From contig JAGDMF010000001.1 of the NCBI GenBank assembly GCA_017860455.1, positions 79,127 through 143,126 of the forward strand: 64,000 nt of DNA, read 5' to 3'. The stretch is from Bacteroidota bacterium. GTDB taxonomy: Bacteria > Bacteroidota > Bacteroidia > Bacteroidales > WCHB1-69. Positions 44,687-54,764 of this stretch are shown here, piece after piece. Every line of letters starts with the position of its first letter. Position 1 is the stretch's first letter. The notes below the pieces were generated by a model. It saw only the letters and a list, made by a program, of their open reading frames with translations, searched no databases and was not told the origin of the DNA. The translations under genes were made by a program, and so were the position numbers.

Positions 44687-47362
44687 TTATTGTTTTTTAA
44701 TATATTTTAAATCAAAGAAAGGTTGATACAAAACACGTTTATCCACTTTATTATAGTAGGTGGTGTAATTTGTTGCAGACATAGCATAAACCTGAACGGC
44801 ATCTCCGCCAATTTGTGTTTTATAGATTTCGGAAGTGATTAAAGTATTATAATACTCCATTGCTGTTTCCATGTTTTTAAATCGGGAAATAGTGATCAAT
44901 TGATCTTCCTGATTGATATAGAAACTATTGATGTTGAATTTGGAAAGGGCAAAGAAATCACGGTTAAAATTGGCTAATCCATTTTTAATATCTGTAATAG
45001 AAACACTGGTAGCTTTAGCTATTAGAACAACATAATGTTGTTCATTGGGTAAAAATGTAAATGGGGATTCATTCAAGGCATTTTGTTCCTGTATTTGTCT
45101 CATTTTTGTGGAATCACCTGCATTGGCCATAATTTCATTGGCATTGGCAAAAGTTGAAAGATAAAACTGTGCTAATTCAGCCACTTTTGTAGTAGGATAT
45201 TTGATAATTATTTTTGCAAAAGCTTTCTTCAGTGAATCTTCCCCTTGAACCTGACCAACAGACATCGCTCTGATATATTCAAATTTTGATTGTAAAATTT
45301 TGTTATTATCACAAATTGGAATCGATTCATCGGCTAACTGAATGGTTCTTTGCCACAACTTTTTGGTGTAGGCATCATAAGCAGAACTATATTTACGTTC
45401 CAACTCATTCACTTTATCCGCAATTTTTTTATAATAATCGGGATCCTGAATCAATTTTGCATAATCGGAATTGGGGAATCGGGTTAAAATGATATTTTTA
45501 TATTCGTCTCCCTTAGGATTGTTTGTTTTTTTAAAATTAACATATACCAGATAACATGCAGGGGCAATTAATTCGCTATTTGGAAATCTTTTAATCAGTT
45601 GATCAAACATCTCAACTGATCTTGCTTCATCTTTAAGCAGATCATAATAGATCAATGCTGCATTATACATCGCATTTTGGATTTTTAAATTCGATGTATC
45701 AACCGCTCCGGTTGTCATGGGAAGATCTTGGGTGTAAAATGCAGGTTTTTTAGGATCTGTTTCCCTTTTAACAATCAGATTCCCCTCTTCATCATATTCA
45801 GGTACGGTATCGTTTTCTGCAGATGTATTTTTCATTTCGTCAAACGATATTTGTTGTTTATTACTTACAATCCAGTTATCTTCCAGCTTACGGTTTCCAA
45901 ATCTTCTGTAGAATTCTGTCGATCCTTGAGTAACTAAATTTGGATTATAAAAATACCATTTATTGTTACCCCCAACATTGACATTTGTATTGGCAAAATT
46001 CTGAGTGCTTTGCAAAAGCATCATTCTTTCCGCTTCTTCTCTTTCAATTCGTCTCTCCTCTTCTGTATATTTATCAATCATTCTTTTCACCCATGAGTTT
46101 CGTTCTCCTTCTGACATTTTTGCAATGCGTTGTAAACTGTCCTGAAGTGAAATTTCATTCAAATTATCTACCAAATCTCTTAAAAAAGAAGCTTTTTTGA
46201 TAATAGCATCTTTATTAGGATAGTTGCCGGGTAAAGAGATGAGAGCAGTGTCATAATACGCTTGTGCTTTGATGTATTCGCTATCCTGAAAATATAGATC
46301 GGCTAAAGTTAGAGATGAAAATGTTCTTTGGAAATTGTTGTCAACAAATGCAGCAACTGATTTTCCTAAATACTCCATCCGTTCTTTTTTCTCTTCATCA
46401 ATACGGGCTATTTCTGAAAAAGCAAAATAGATCTGATCTTTAAATTCATCATTTTTGCTCTCATTGAGCATTTTGTTAAGCTCCTTAATAATCAATTGTT
46501 TAGATGTAGGTGTACCATCATAATTGGATGCCAATTTCATACGGGCACTAAACTCCATATCGTAAGTGGGTGTGCTTTTGATAACTTTAAGAAAATAGTA
46601 TTGAGCTTCCTTATTGTTGTTTTCTAATTCGTATAATTGACCTAAAATATAGTTGATCCGGATAGTCATCTCCTTGTTTGGACGCAGTTTTTGAAGTTCA
46701 ATCAAAGAGCTGATAGCCACTTCTATTTCCCCTGCCGGATTAGTCATATTCAGTTCCGCCAAAGCTGCATAATACAAATAATTCAATTTCCTTTTATTCT
46801 GAGGGTAAATAATTTGGTACGCTTCCTCCAAAAGTTGCTGAGCCCTTGTGAACTGATTTTGTCTGATCGCAGTACGGGCGTTTAGAATGATCGCTTCTTC
46901 AGCCAATCCCCAGGTGGGATATTGTTTGGCAATATAAGTAAAGATACGGGAAGCATTGATAAAATCCTGTTTATGAAAATAGGCTTTTCCCATCATCATA
47001 TAGGCATCATCCATCGTTTTAACGTACTCTTTACCTCTGATTAACATGGAGTGTTTGTAAATAGACTTAGATGCTTTTTCAATAACTCTATCCATTTTTG
47101 CATTAATAGCGCCCAAATCCTCTTTAGCAGGATAATAATACAATGGCAATAAAGAAGTATAATTGTCTTTTCTCTTTTTGGCAATCTCAATTTCTCCCTC
47201 TTTGAGGGCTTCTTTCCCATTAAAATTTACGTTATAGGTGGAAGTAACCGTATGATAGGCTCTGTTCTCAAAACTGTTTTTATTGGTCGCACATGAAATA
47301 AACACCAAAAGTGCAGCAAGGAACAAGATGACAGGGATAAAGGAGGATATTTGTTTTTTCAA
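44687..47362 (-). CDS. porW: T9SS-associated TPR lipoprotein PorW/SprE
   Basis: 891 residues. Lipoprotein signal with lipobox FISC (Cys24). Long TPR-like helical array (about 100-700: DAYMMMGKAYFHKQDFINAS, ADLYFQDSEYIKAQAYYDTA, AALIYYDLLKDEARSVEMFD). The segment KWYFYNPNLVTQGSTEFYRR with FGNRKLEDNW is the hallmark I recognise from SprE of Flavobacterium gliding and PorW of Porphyromonas. That protein links the T9SS motor/trans-envelope complex to the outer-membrane attachment machinery. It supports active type IX secretion for the cargo genes in this window. Upstream neighbour ribE is 55 nt away. Confidence 0.9.
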   Translation of the reverse strand: MKKQISSFIPVILFLAALLVFISCATNKNSFENRAYHTVTSTYNVNFNGKEALKEGEIEIAKKRKDNYTSLLPLYYYPAKEDLGAINAKMDRVIEKASKSIYKHSMLIRGKEYVKTMDDAYMMMGKAYFHKQDFINASRIFTYIAKQYPTWGLAEEAIILNARTAIRQNQFTRAQQLLEEAYQIIYPQNKRKLNYLYYAALAELNMTNPAGEIEVAISSLIELQKLRPNKEMTIRINYILGQLYELENNNKEAQYYFLKVIKSTPTYDMEFSARMKLASNYDGTPTSKQLIIKELNKMLNESKNDEFKDQIYFAFSEIARIDEEKKERMEYLGKSVAAFVDNNFQRTFSSLTLADLYFQDSEYIKAQAYYDTALISLPGNYPNKDAIIKKASFLRDLVDNLNEISLQDSLQRIAKMSEGERNSWVKRMIDKYTEEERRIEREEAERMMLLQSTQNFANTNVNVGGNNKWYFYNPNLVTQGSTEFYRRFGNRKLEDNWIVSNKQQISFDEMKNTSAENDTVPEYDEEGNLIVKRETDPKKPAFYTQDLPMTTGAVDTSNLKIQNAMYNAALIYYDLLKDEARSVEMFDQLIKRFPNSELIAPACYLVYVNFKKTNNPKGDEYKNIILTRFPNSDYAKLIQDPDYYKKIADKVNELERKYSSAYDAYTKKLWQRTIQLADESIPICDNNKILQSKFEYIRAMSVGQVQGEDSLKKAFAKIIIKYPTTKVAELAQFYLSTFANANEIMANAGDSTKMRQIQEQNALNESPFTFLPNEQHYVVLIAKATSVSITDIKNGLANFNRDFFALSKFNINSFYINQEDQLITISRFKNMETAMEYYNTLITSEIYKTQIGGDAVQVYAMSATNYTTYYNKVDKRVLYQPFFDLKYIKKQ

Positions 47363-47417
47363 GCTTTCTAAAATATTTTTATATTGTTAATAGGGAAATA
47401 ACGAATAAAAACCTTTT

Positions 47418-48029
47418 TTATTTTTTTTGACTTTCAAAATATTGTTCCATCAACTTTTGAACATATTTTCCGAGTACATCAAATTCGATATTAATGATGG
47501 AACCGGGAACAATATTGTGAAAATTGGTCATTTGGTAAGTAAAAGGGATAATCGCAACGGAGAATCTCCCTTTTTCGGAATCAACAACGGTTAAACTGAC
47601 ACCATTTACAGTAATAGATCCTTTAGGAACAGTAAAATTATTGAGTTCAGCATCATAAGTAAAGTAGTATCTCCAGCTTCCATTATCATCAATAACTTCT
47701 TGACATATTGCAGTTTGATCCACATGTCCCTGTACGATATGGCCATCAAAACGACCATCAAATCTCATACTTCTTTCCAAATTCACTTCATATCCCACAC
47801 ACCAGGATTTGAGGTTGGTTTTCAACATGGTTTCATCCATTGCAGTTACCACATATTGGTTTTTGGGGATATCAATCTTTACAATGGTTAAACAGCAACC
47901 ATCATGAGCCATACTTTGATCTATTTTAAGTTCGTCAGCAAAATCCACTTCAATAGTAAAATGGTAGTTGCTGTTTTCTTTTTCGATATGAACTATTTTT
48001 CCTGTTTTTTCAACTATTCCGGTAAACAT
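47418..48029 (-). CDS. ribE: Riboflavin synthase alpha subunit
   Basis: 203 residues, two lumazine-binding repeats. MFTGIVEKTGKIVHIE is the canonical N-terminus; GCCLTIVKID and LERSMRFDGRFDGHIVQGHVD belong to the first/second repeat junction, and GVSLTVVDSEKGRFSVAIIP lies in the second. It dismutates two 6,7-dimethyl-8-ribityllumazine to riboflavin. No other rib genes nearby and no FMN riboswitch is visible in the short leader. Promoter box at 48060-48067. Confidence 0.95.
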   Translation of the reverse strand: MFTGIVEKTGKIVHIEKENSNYHFTIEVDFADELKIDQSMAHDGCCLTIVKIDIPKNQYVVTAMDETMLKTNLKSWCVGYEVNLERSMRFDGRFDGHIVQGHVDQTAICQEVIDDNGSWRYYFTYDAELNNFTVPKGSITVNGVSLTVVDSEKGRFSVAIIPFTYQMTNFHNIVPGSIINIEFDVLGKYVQKLMEQYFESQKK

Positions 48030-48059
48030 AATTTTTAATTTTTAGAATTTTTTAAAATG

Positions 48060-48067
48060 CAAATATA
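48060..48067 (-). promoter_or_regulatory. -7 promoter box for ribE (and probably porW/M24)
   Basis: TATATTTG on the minus strand, 30 nt upstream of the ribE ATG. No separate box was found before porW, so the three genes may form one unit. Confidence 0.5.
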
Positions 48068-48083
48068 TTATTTTCAGATGATT

Positions 48084-49481
48084 TTATAGTTTTTTAAATA
48101 CTTTTTCAATTTCAGGGACAAACTGATCGATATTACCTGCACCGATAGTCAATAAAAGTTCCGGTTTATGTTGGATCAGATAAGGGATCAAATCCTCTTT
48201 TTGTATCACTTTTTTATTTTCAACCGGGATCAGATCCAAAAGGTAAGAGGATGTAATCCCTTCAATAGGCAATTCTCTGGCCGGGTAGATTTCCAATAGG
48301 ATCACCTCATCGAGTAAAGCTAATGATTCAGCAAATTCAGAGGCAAAATCTCTTGTTCTCGAGAAAAGATGGGGTTGAAAAATTCCGGTTCTTTTTTTGG
48401 TAGGATATATAGATTGAACAGCTGTTAAAAAAGCTTTGATCTCTTCCGGATGATGCGCATAATCATCGATATAGATTATATCATCCTGAACAATTCTAAA
48501 ATCAAATCTTCTTGCAACCCCTTGCCAGCTTGAAAAAGCGTCAAAAATCATATTACATGTGGCTACATTTTCAGGACTGATGGTTAGTTTCATCAACTCT
48601 TTAACTGCCAGAAAAGCAGCCATACTATTCAAGATATTATGCTTTCCGGGGGCTTCAATCTGCAGATTATGGAAGCAAACGGCATCTTGTGACCCACTTT
48701 TTTTGCATATAGAAAACGTCGTTTGGTGTGGTTTCATCTCATTCAAAGTAAAGAAGAAATCAGCATCCCGCTCTTCCCCGTATGTGATTTTGTGAGGATG
48801 TTCAATTAAGTGGGCAATTTTATGAGCGATAACCAATGTTCCATTCCGGTCAATTTGATTCGCAAAATCCTGAAATGATTTTACGAGTTGCTCTTTTTCC
48901 CCATAAATATCCAAATGATCAGCATCCACAGAGGTGATTATTCCAATTTTTGGGAAAAGAGTCAAAAAAGAGCGATCAAATTCATCCGCTTCAACAACAA
49001 CTGTTTTAAAATGATCCGTAAATAGAAAATTACTGTTCAAATTCTTGGAAATACCCCCAATAAATGCCAAAACAGGATGGTGAGCAGACTGTAAAAAATG
49101 GGTAACCATTGAAGTAGTTGTGGTTTTACCGTGAGTTCCTGCTACTGCAATTGTATTGTAATCCTGACATATCAAACCCAGAACTTCAGATCTTTTCATA
49201 ATGGGAATCTGATGATCCTGAAACCAAATAAGTTCTTTATGTGTTTTTGGAATGGCCGGGGTAACAATGACTAAATCAATTTGATCGGGAATCAGATGAT
49301 CCTGTTCAGTAAAATGGATTACAGCTCCCATTTGAATGAGAGAATCAGTAATAGGTGAAGGAGTTAAATCATACCCAAACACTTTTTTACCGTAGTGAAG
49401 AAAGAATTGTGCGAGTGCACTCATTCCAATACCTCCTACTCCTAAAAAATAAACCCGTTGAATATTATCCAGTTTTAACAT
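48084..49481 (-). CDS. murC: UDP-N-acetylmuramate--L-alanine ligase
   Basis: 465 residues. Rossmann start VYFLGVGGIGMSALAQFF, ATP-binding VAGTHGKTTTTSM (about 113-125), VVEADEFDRSFL, DADHLDIYG, and DDYAHHPEEIKA with FQPHLFSRT. All three Mur-ligase domains are present. It adds L-Ala to UDP-MurNAc in peptidoglycan synthesis. It is usually within the mur/fts cluster; here it stands alone behind hutH with 11 nt spacing. Mpl (recycling ligase) is an alternative but GVGGIGMSALA and GYD favour MurC. Confidence 0.92.
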   Translation of the reverse strand: MLKLDNIQRVYFLGVGGIGMSALAQFFLHYGKKVFGYDLTPSPITDSLIQMGAVIHFTEQDHLIPDQIDLVIVTPAIPKTHKELIWFQDHQIPIMKRSEVLGLICQDYNTIAVAGTHGKTTTTSMVTHFLQSAHHPVLAFIGGISKNLNSNFLFTDHFKTVVVEADEFDRSFLTLFPKIGIITSVDADHLDIYGEKEQLVKSFQDFANQIDRNGTLVIAHKIAHLIEHPHKITYGEERDADFFFTLNEMKPHQTTFSICKKSGSQDAVCFHNLQIEAPGKHNILNSMAAFLAVKELMKLTISPENVATCNMIFDAFSSWQGVARRFDFRIVQDDIIYIDDYAHHPEEIKAFLTAVQSIYPTKKRTGIFQPHLFSRTRDFASEFAESLALLDEVILLEIYPARELPIEGITSSYLLDLIPVENKKVIQKEDLIPYLIQHKPELLLTIGAGNIDQFVPEIEKVFKKL

Positions 49482-49492
49482 GAAAATAGGTG

Positions 49493-50998
49493 TTAAAATT
49501 TTTCTGGGATAATCACATTCACATTTTGTAAAAATTCCTGTGATTTATGCATCAATTTATACATCAATACATCATTTTCCACAAAAGGAACGTATTGTCT
49601 GTAGCTGGCCATAAACTCTTCAATAAAATCGGAAGACTTTAATGGTCTTCTGAATTCTAAAGCCTGTGCTCCGTTAAACAATTCAATAGCCAACACTTTT
49701 TCAGTATTATTGATTACAGTATATGCTTTTGTAGCAGCATTAGCTCCCATACTTACATGATCTTCCTGTCCTTGTGATGATTCAATGGAGTCAGAAGATG
49801 ATGGCATACAAAGTGTTTTACTTTGACTCACAATCGATGCAGCTGTATATTGTGGAATCATAAATCCGGAGTTTAAGCCCGGATTTTTAACCAAAAATGA
49901 AGGAAGATCTCTTTTCCCGGCTATCAATTGATACACTCTTCTTTCTGAGATATTGGCCAGTTCTGACATGGCTAAAGTTAAATAATCAAGCACTAAAGCG
50001 ATAGGTTGACCATGAAAGTTTCCAGCTGAGATGATTAAATCTTCATCAGGAAAAACGGTTGGATTGTCTGTTACAGAATTGATCTCTGTTTCAATCACAT
50101 TCATCACATGATTCACTGCATCTTTAGTGGCACCGTGAACCTGAGGAATACATCTGAAAGAGTAGGGATCCTGCACATGTTTTTTCTCTCTGCAAATAAT
50201 TTCTGAACCTTCCAATAAATAGTTGATGTGCGTTGATGTTAAAATTTGACCAATATGAGGTCTTACCAGATGAACAGAGATATGGAAAGGTTCAATTCTT
50301 CCATCATAAGCATCCAAAGAGAGTGCGGCTATCATATCGGCTAACCACGATAATTTTTTTGCTTTTAAAACCAGCCAGGAACCATAAGCGCTCATAAACT
50401 GAGTTCCGTTTAGTAGTGCCAATCCCTCTTTTGATTGGAGAACGATCGGTTCCCAGCCAAATTTGGCATTAATCTCTTCAGCAGGATATTTTTTACCCTT
50501 ATAATACACTTCTCCCAGATTTAATAGAGGTAAAGACAAATGAGCCAATGGGGCCAAATCCCCTGATGCACCTAATGAACCTTGTTGATAAACAACCGGA
50601 TAGATTCCATTATTGAAAAAATCGATTAATCTTTGTATCGTTTCCACCTGAACCCCTGAATTGCCATAAGATAAAGATTGGATTTTTAAAAGAAGCATTA
50701 TTTTAACGATCTCTTGAGGAACCTCATCACCAAAACCACAAGAATGGGATATCACTAAATTTCTTTGCAATGTGGAAAGATCTTCAAATGAGATGGTTGT
50801 ATTACATAAAGACCCAAATCCGGTAGTAATTCCATAAACAGGAACTTTACTGTTTTTCATTTTTTCATCTAAGTACGTTCTACACTTTTGAACGGCCTCT
50901 TTTGATTCCTCAGAAAGGAGTAATTTGGATTTCGATTTGATAATCTTGTCAACTTTTTCTAAGCTTAGAAATTCGGTAGAAATAATATGTTGTTTCAT
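49493..50998 (-). CDS. hutH: Histidine ammonia-lyase
   Basis: 501 residues. The MIO cofactor triad Ala-Ser-Gly is at 144-146 (QGSLGASGDLAPLAHLSL). ITTGFGSLCN holds the catalytic Tyr region. The selectivity position reads Ser84-His85 (LVISHSCG), as in histidine rather than tyrosine lyases. It converts histidine to urocanate and ammonia, the first step of histidine degradation. hutU, hutI and other hut genes are not here. A -7 box and an AT-rich inverted repeat (51048-51071) lie in its leader region. Confidence 0.94.
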   Translation of the reverse strand: MKQHIISTEFLSLEKVDKIIKSKSKLLLSEESKEAVQKCRTYLDEKMKNSKVPVYGITTGFGSLCNTTISFEDLSTLQRNLVISHSCGFGDEVPQEIVKIMLLLKIQSLSYGNSGVQVETIQRLIDFFNNGIYPVVYQQGSLGASGDLAPLAHLSLPLLNLGEVYYKGKKYPAEEINAKFGWEPIVLQSKEGLALLNGTQFMSAYGSWLVLKAKKLSWLADMIAALSLDAYDGRIEPFHISVHLVRPHIGQILTSTHINYLLEGSEIICREKKHVQDPYSFRCIPQVHGATKDAVNHVMNVIETEINSVTDNPTVFPDEDLIISAGNFHGQPIALVLDYLTLAMSELANISERRVYQLIAGKRDLPSFLVKNPGLNSGFMIPQYTAASIVSQSKTLCMPSSSDSIESSQGQEDHVSMGANAATKAYTVINNTEKVLAIELFNGAQALEFRRPLKSSDFIEEFMASYRQYVPFVENDVLMYKLMHKSQEFLQNVNVIIPEKF

Positions 50999-51047
50999 TA
51001 TAGGAATGATTTATTGTTATGAATTCAGATTTATAAAAACTAATTTA

Positions 51048-51071
51048 CTAATATTTAAATATATATATTAG
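51048..51071. repeat. Inverted repeat in the hutH leader
   Basis: CTAATAT (51048-51054) and ATATTAG (51065-51071) separated by 10 nt of A/T. It lies between the -7 box and hutH and could be an operator, but AT-rich palindromes are easily random here. Confidence 0.3.
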
Positions 51072-51085
51072 CTAATATAGGAATG

Positions 51086-51093
51086 CAAACATA
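51086..51093 (-). promoter_or_regulatory. -7 promoter box for hutH-murC
   Basis: TATGTTTG on the minus strand, 87 nt upstream of the hutH ATG. Confidence 0.45.
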
Positions 51094-51150
51094 CTGAAAA
51101 TTTTTGAAATGATCAGGGTGTTACAGCAAAGCAAAAAAATAGGAAAAAGT

Positions 51151-51561
51151 TTAATTGGTAATAAACTGAAAGATATCGTTCTCATAAAATGAGAGTGGAT
51201 CTAACTGAATGCTAATTGCATTATCTTCGCTCGTGCTAAATTCATTTATTTTAAAATATCTCCAGATCGTGTTTGTTTTTGTGCCGTTAGGTCCGGTATA
51301 TTTTGAAATAGAAATTAAACATTCCGGTTCTTCAATCAAATCATTAAAACTTTCCGTGTATGTGATATAAAATGATTCAGAAGAACTCATTGGTGGAATT
51401 GAAATTGCAGGTCCCGATATGGATCCACTAAATTCCAGTATATCGATTGTATAGGAAGTATTATTGTTGATATGAACTTTAAATTCAATGGGTTTTGAAC
51501 AGGAAACAAATCCCAAAATGATGGTTGTAGCTATTAATAACAACAGTATAAATCTTTTCAT
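51151..51561 (-). CDS. Small lipoprotein of unknown function
   Basis: About 136 residues from the ATG at 51561. Lipoprotein signal MKRFILLLLIATTIILGF with lipobox FVSC. The mature part looks like one beta-sandwich (VHINNNTSYTIDILEFSG, SISIPPMSSSESFYITY), similar in style to short Bacteroidota lipoproteins. No family recognised. Single-gene unit with -7 box at 51583-51590. Confidence 0.7.
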   Translation of the reverse strand: MKRFILLLLIATTIILGFVSCSKPIEFKVHINNNTSYTIDILEFSGSISGPAISIPPMSSSESFYITYTESFNDLIEEPECLISISKYTGPNGTKTNTIWRYFKINEFSTSEDNAISIQLDPLSFYENDIFQFITN

Positions 51562-51582
51562 AAAGCTTAATCTATCAATAGG

Positions 51583-51590
51583 CAAATATA
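51583..51590 (-). promoter_or_regulatory. -7 promoter box for the small lipoprotein
   Basis: TATATTTG on the minus strand, 21 nt upstream of the ATG at 51561. Confidence 0.5.
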
Positions 51591-51711
51591 CTTATATTTT
51601 TTCAATTTTGAAAGTAACCATTCCAAATAATTTTCATTAATCTTGATCTACGCATCAAAAAAAATTTTGTTACATATTCAGTTTTTATAATATTTAGTAA
51701 GAAAAATTAAT

Positions 51712-51719
51712 TATTTTTG
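51712..51719 (+). promoter_or_regulatory. -7 promoter box for the M1 peptidase gene
   Basis: TATTTTTG, 19 nt upstream of the ATG at 51739. Confidence 0.5.
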
Positions 51720-51738
51720 CCAAAATAATCAGAAAAAT

Positions 51739-53445
51739 ATGGCTCATTTTATTAAATTTCAACTTTTTATCTGGCTCACCATTTTGGGAACCTCCTGTTC
51801 ATTGATTGGTATCAATTTTACTTATAAAACACCTAAAAAACCGGGGAAATACCCAACTTTTAAAGAGGAAGATTATCTTTTAGGGTCAAATTCAGAATTG
51901 AGAAAAAGTTTTGATGTAACTTATTATGATATCAACCTTGATTTAGATGTTAAACATAAAAAAATTAATGGATATGTTGATATTCATTTCCTAATGAAAG
52001 ATAGGGAAACTCCACTTCAAAATACCGCACTTGTGGATACCTTACAATTAGATTTACATCAAAACCTACAAATTGATGCTATTGTATTTCAGAATGATAC
52101 ATTGAAATACGTTAGGAAATATAATACCTTATTTGTTTTATTCGAAAAACAGATTCCCAAAAATCAGGTATATCAAATGAGAATTTATTATAACGGAAGT
52201 CCAATGAAAGCAAAAAGACCCCCATGGGAAGGTGGGTTTGTCTGGAAAAAGGATGATAACAACAATCCGTGGGTTTCCGTTGCTTGTCAGGATCAGGGTG
52301 CTCATATCTGGTTTCCTTTGAAAGACCACCTTTCCGATGAACCTGATTCTGTCCGTTTCTCCATGACCGTTCCTAAAGGTTTGTTTTGTGTTAGTAACGG
52401 AAAATTAGTAGAACAAACAAAAATGGAAGAGAAAGAAAAATTCGTTTGGAGAACTAGTTACCCTATAAACACTTACAATATAAGCTTTTATGTTGGTGAT
52501 TATGTAAGATTTACACTTCCATACAATAACAAAGGGGTGAAAAGGGAATTGGAATTTTATGTCCTGTCTTATGATTTGGATATTGCCAGAAGTCAGTTTA
52601 AACAAGCGGTTGAAGTGGTTGAGTTTTATGAAAATACGTTAGCACCCTTTCCCTGGTGGAATGATGGATACAAAATGGTAGAGAGTCCATTTATGGGAAT
52701 GGAACACCAGACTGCAATTGCTTATGGAAATAAATTTCAGAATACTTATGGTCCTATTGATTATATCATTCTACACGAAACAGGGCATGAATGGTGGGGA
52801 AACAGTGTGTCTGCCGGTGATAATGCCGAAATGTTTTTGCATGAAGGATTTACCACTTTTATGGATGCGTTTTTTATGGAACAAAAAATGGGATACGACT
52901 TTTATTTGAGAATGATGAGATTTCAATACGGAATTGTTGTCCAAAACAAAAGACCTTTAGTGGGTCCGCGAGATGTAAATTATTCCAATTATAAAGATTC
53001 TGATCCTTACATGAAAGGTGCTTTGATGTTACATACTCTGAGAAATATTTTAAATGATGATCAATTGTTTATCAATATCCTTAAAACCTATTACAACAGA
53101 CATCAATACAGTATTGTAACCACAACTGATTTTATCAAAGTGGTCAATGAGTTAACCGGAAAAGATTATCAATGGTTTTTTGACCAATATGTTTATAGTA
53201 GAGTGTGTCCTCAATTGGAGTGGAATCTCACCTACGATACCTCTAAACAAGAGTATGTTTTGAAATACAGATGGAAAAATGTGGGCAATCAGTTTATATT
53301 ACCGATTGTTGTCGAAACAAATTATGGAAATATCACAATCAATCCAACCGCTGATGTTCAACAAAAAGCTATAAAAGAGTTTGGAAATTTGAGGATAAAT
53401 CCCAACTTTTCCTTCATTTCGATGAAACAAAATAAAAAACTATAA
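51739..53445 (+). CDS. M1-family metallopeptidase, lipoprotein form
   Basis: 568 residues. The N-terminus reads as a lipoprotein signal (LFIWLTILGTSC, Cys20). Beta-domain about 50-250, then catalytic domain with the exopeptidase motif as SPFMGMEHQTAIAYG and the zinc motif LHETGHEWWGNSVSAGDNAE (HExxH and downstream Glu). Tyr in DPYMKGALML is the transition-state residue region. Like other Bacteroidota M1 members it lacks the C-terminal HEAT domain of aminopeptidase N. Envelope-anchored peptidase trimming peptides. DUF389 gene follows 2 nt later. Confidence 0.92.
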   Translation: MAHFIKFQLFIWLTILGTSCSLIGINFTYKTPKKPGKYPTFKEEDYLLGSNSELRKSFDVTYYDINLDLDVKHKKINGYVDIHFLMKDRETPLQNTALVDTLQLDLHQNLQIDAIVFQNDTLKYVRKYNTLFVLFEKQIPKNQVYQMRIYYNGSPMKAKRPPWEGGFVWKKDDNNNPWVSVACQDQGAHIWFPLKDHLSDEPDSVRFSMTVPKGLFCVSNGKLVEQTKMEEKEKFVWRTSYPINTYNISFYVGDYVRFTLPYNNKGVKRELEFYVLSYDLDIARSQFKQAVEVVEFYENTLAPFPWWNDGYKMVESPFMGMEHQTAIAYGNKFQNTYGPIDYIILHETGHEWWGNSVSAGDNAEMFLHEGFTTFMDAFFMEQKMGYDFYLRMMRFQYGIVVQNKRPLVGPRDVNYSNYKDSDPYMKGALMLHTLRNILNDDQLFINILKTYYNRHQYSIVTTTDFIKVVNELTGKDYQWFFDQYVYSRVCPQLEWNLTYDTSKQEYVLKYRWKNVGNQFILPIVVETNYGNITINPTADVQQKAIKEFGNLRINPNFSFISMKQNKKL

Positions 53446-53447
53446 CC

Positions 53448-54764
53448 ATGAAAATAATATCCTATCTTAAACAGTTTCTCCATTTTTTTAATTTAAGTCA
53501 CGAATTAGAGAAACATGAAACGATCCATAACGAGATCCAGAAAGGGATAATTTTTAAAGGGACCAATCTCTGGATTTTAGTATTTGCCATTTTAGTCGCC
53601 TCTATTGGATTGAACATGAATTCAACGGCTGTGATTATTGGAGCCATGTTGATTTCACCTTTAATGGGACCAATAACCGGAATGGGCTATAGTATTGCCA
53701 TTTATGATGGTACATTGTTTTCAAAATCTTTGAAAAATTTCTCTTTTGCAGTAATCACAAGTTTACTAACATCAACCCTCTATTTCACCTTATCTCCCAT
53801 TGCAACAGCACATTCTGAATTGTTAGCAAGAACAAGTCCTACAATTTACGATGTATTAATTGCCCTTTTTGGTGGAGGAGCAGGAATTGTAGCATTAAGC
53901 AGTAAACAAAAAGGAAATGTATTGCCAGGTGTTGCTATTGCAACTGCTTTGATGCCCCCTTTATGTACAGCAGGGTACGGATTGGCAACTGCACAGTTTC
54001 ACTTCTTCTTTGGAGCATTTTACCTGTTTTTGATTAATACCATTTTTATTGCACTTGCTGCAACCTGGGTCTCAAAACTCTTCAAATTCCCAATTAGTAA
54101 TGTGGTCGATATAAAGAAAAAAACAAAAATTAACAGATGGTTGACTTTCATTATTTCATTGATCTTAATTCCCAGTATTTACTTTGGTTATCAATTAGTT
54201 AAAGAGGAAAGATTCAAACAAAATGCAGAAAAATTTATTGATAATGTCAGCTTTTATGAAGGTCGTTTTTTGTTAAAAAATGAAATTAAAGCCGATAAAA
54301 AGTGGATCAAATTAGTGTATGCCGGAAATAAACTTACTGAAAAACAAAAACAAGAGATTACTCAAAAACTAAGCGATTTCGATTTAACAGGAGATCTGAT
54401 TATCGAACAGGGATTCTCTTTAAATGCTGATGATTCGCAAAACAAAGAAATTTATCGTTTGAAAGAGCAACTCAATAATATGAATACCCTGCTCAATCAA
54501 AAACAGCTACAACTCGATTCATTGCAGCAAAATGTTATCATTGGACAATCATTAGTGAATGAAATTTCAGTTTTTTTCCCGGATGTTAGGAGTTGTATCG
54601 TTGCTCATTCTAAAAGATACAAACCAAATTACACAGAATCAGAACTGCAAACTATAGTGGTTCTCGAACTTAAAAGTGAGATTACTGCTTCTGATAAAGT
54701 GAAAATCAAAAAATGGTTACTGGAAAGAATGAAAACGGATCAGATTGAATTAATTTTCAAATAA
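53448..54764 (+). CDS. DUF389 membrane protein
   Basis: 438 residues. About six to seven membrane helices with the signature LNMNSTAVIIGAMLISPLMG, PITGMGYSIA, GGGAGIVAL and VLPGVAIATALMPPLCTAG. The C-terminal part (about 265-435) is soluble with a predicted coiled coil (about 340-375: EIYRLKEQLNNMNTLLNQKQ). DUF389 function is unknown; a transporter is possible. Its stop abuts the stop of the convergent ArsF-like gene with no spacer. Confidence 0.9.
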   Translation: MKIISYLKQFLHFFNLSHELEKHETIHNEIQKGIIFKGTNLWILVFAILVASIGLNMNSTAVIIGAMLISPLMGPITGMGYSIAIYDGTLFSKSLKNFSFAVITSLLTSTLYFTLSPIATAHSELLARTSPTIYDVLIALFGGGAGIVALSSKQKGNVLPGVAIATALMPPLCTAGYGLATAQFHFFFGAFYLFLINTIFIALAATWVSKLFKFPISNVVDIKKKTKINRWLTFIISLILIPSIYFGYQLVKEERFKQNAEKFIDNVSFYEGRFLLKNEIKADKKWIKLVYAGNKLTEKQKQEITQKLSDFDLTGDLIIEQGFSLNADDSQNKEIYRLKEQLNNMNTLLNQKQLQLDSLQQNVIIGQSLVNEISVFFPDVRSCIVAHSKRYKPNYTESELQTIVVLELKSEITASDKVKIKKWLLERMKTDQIELIFK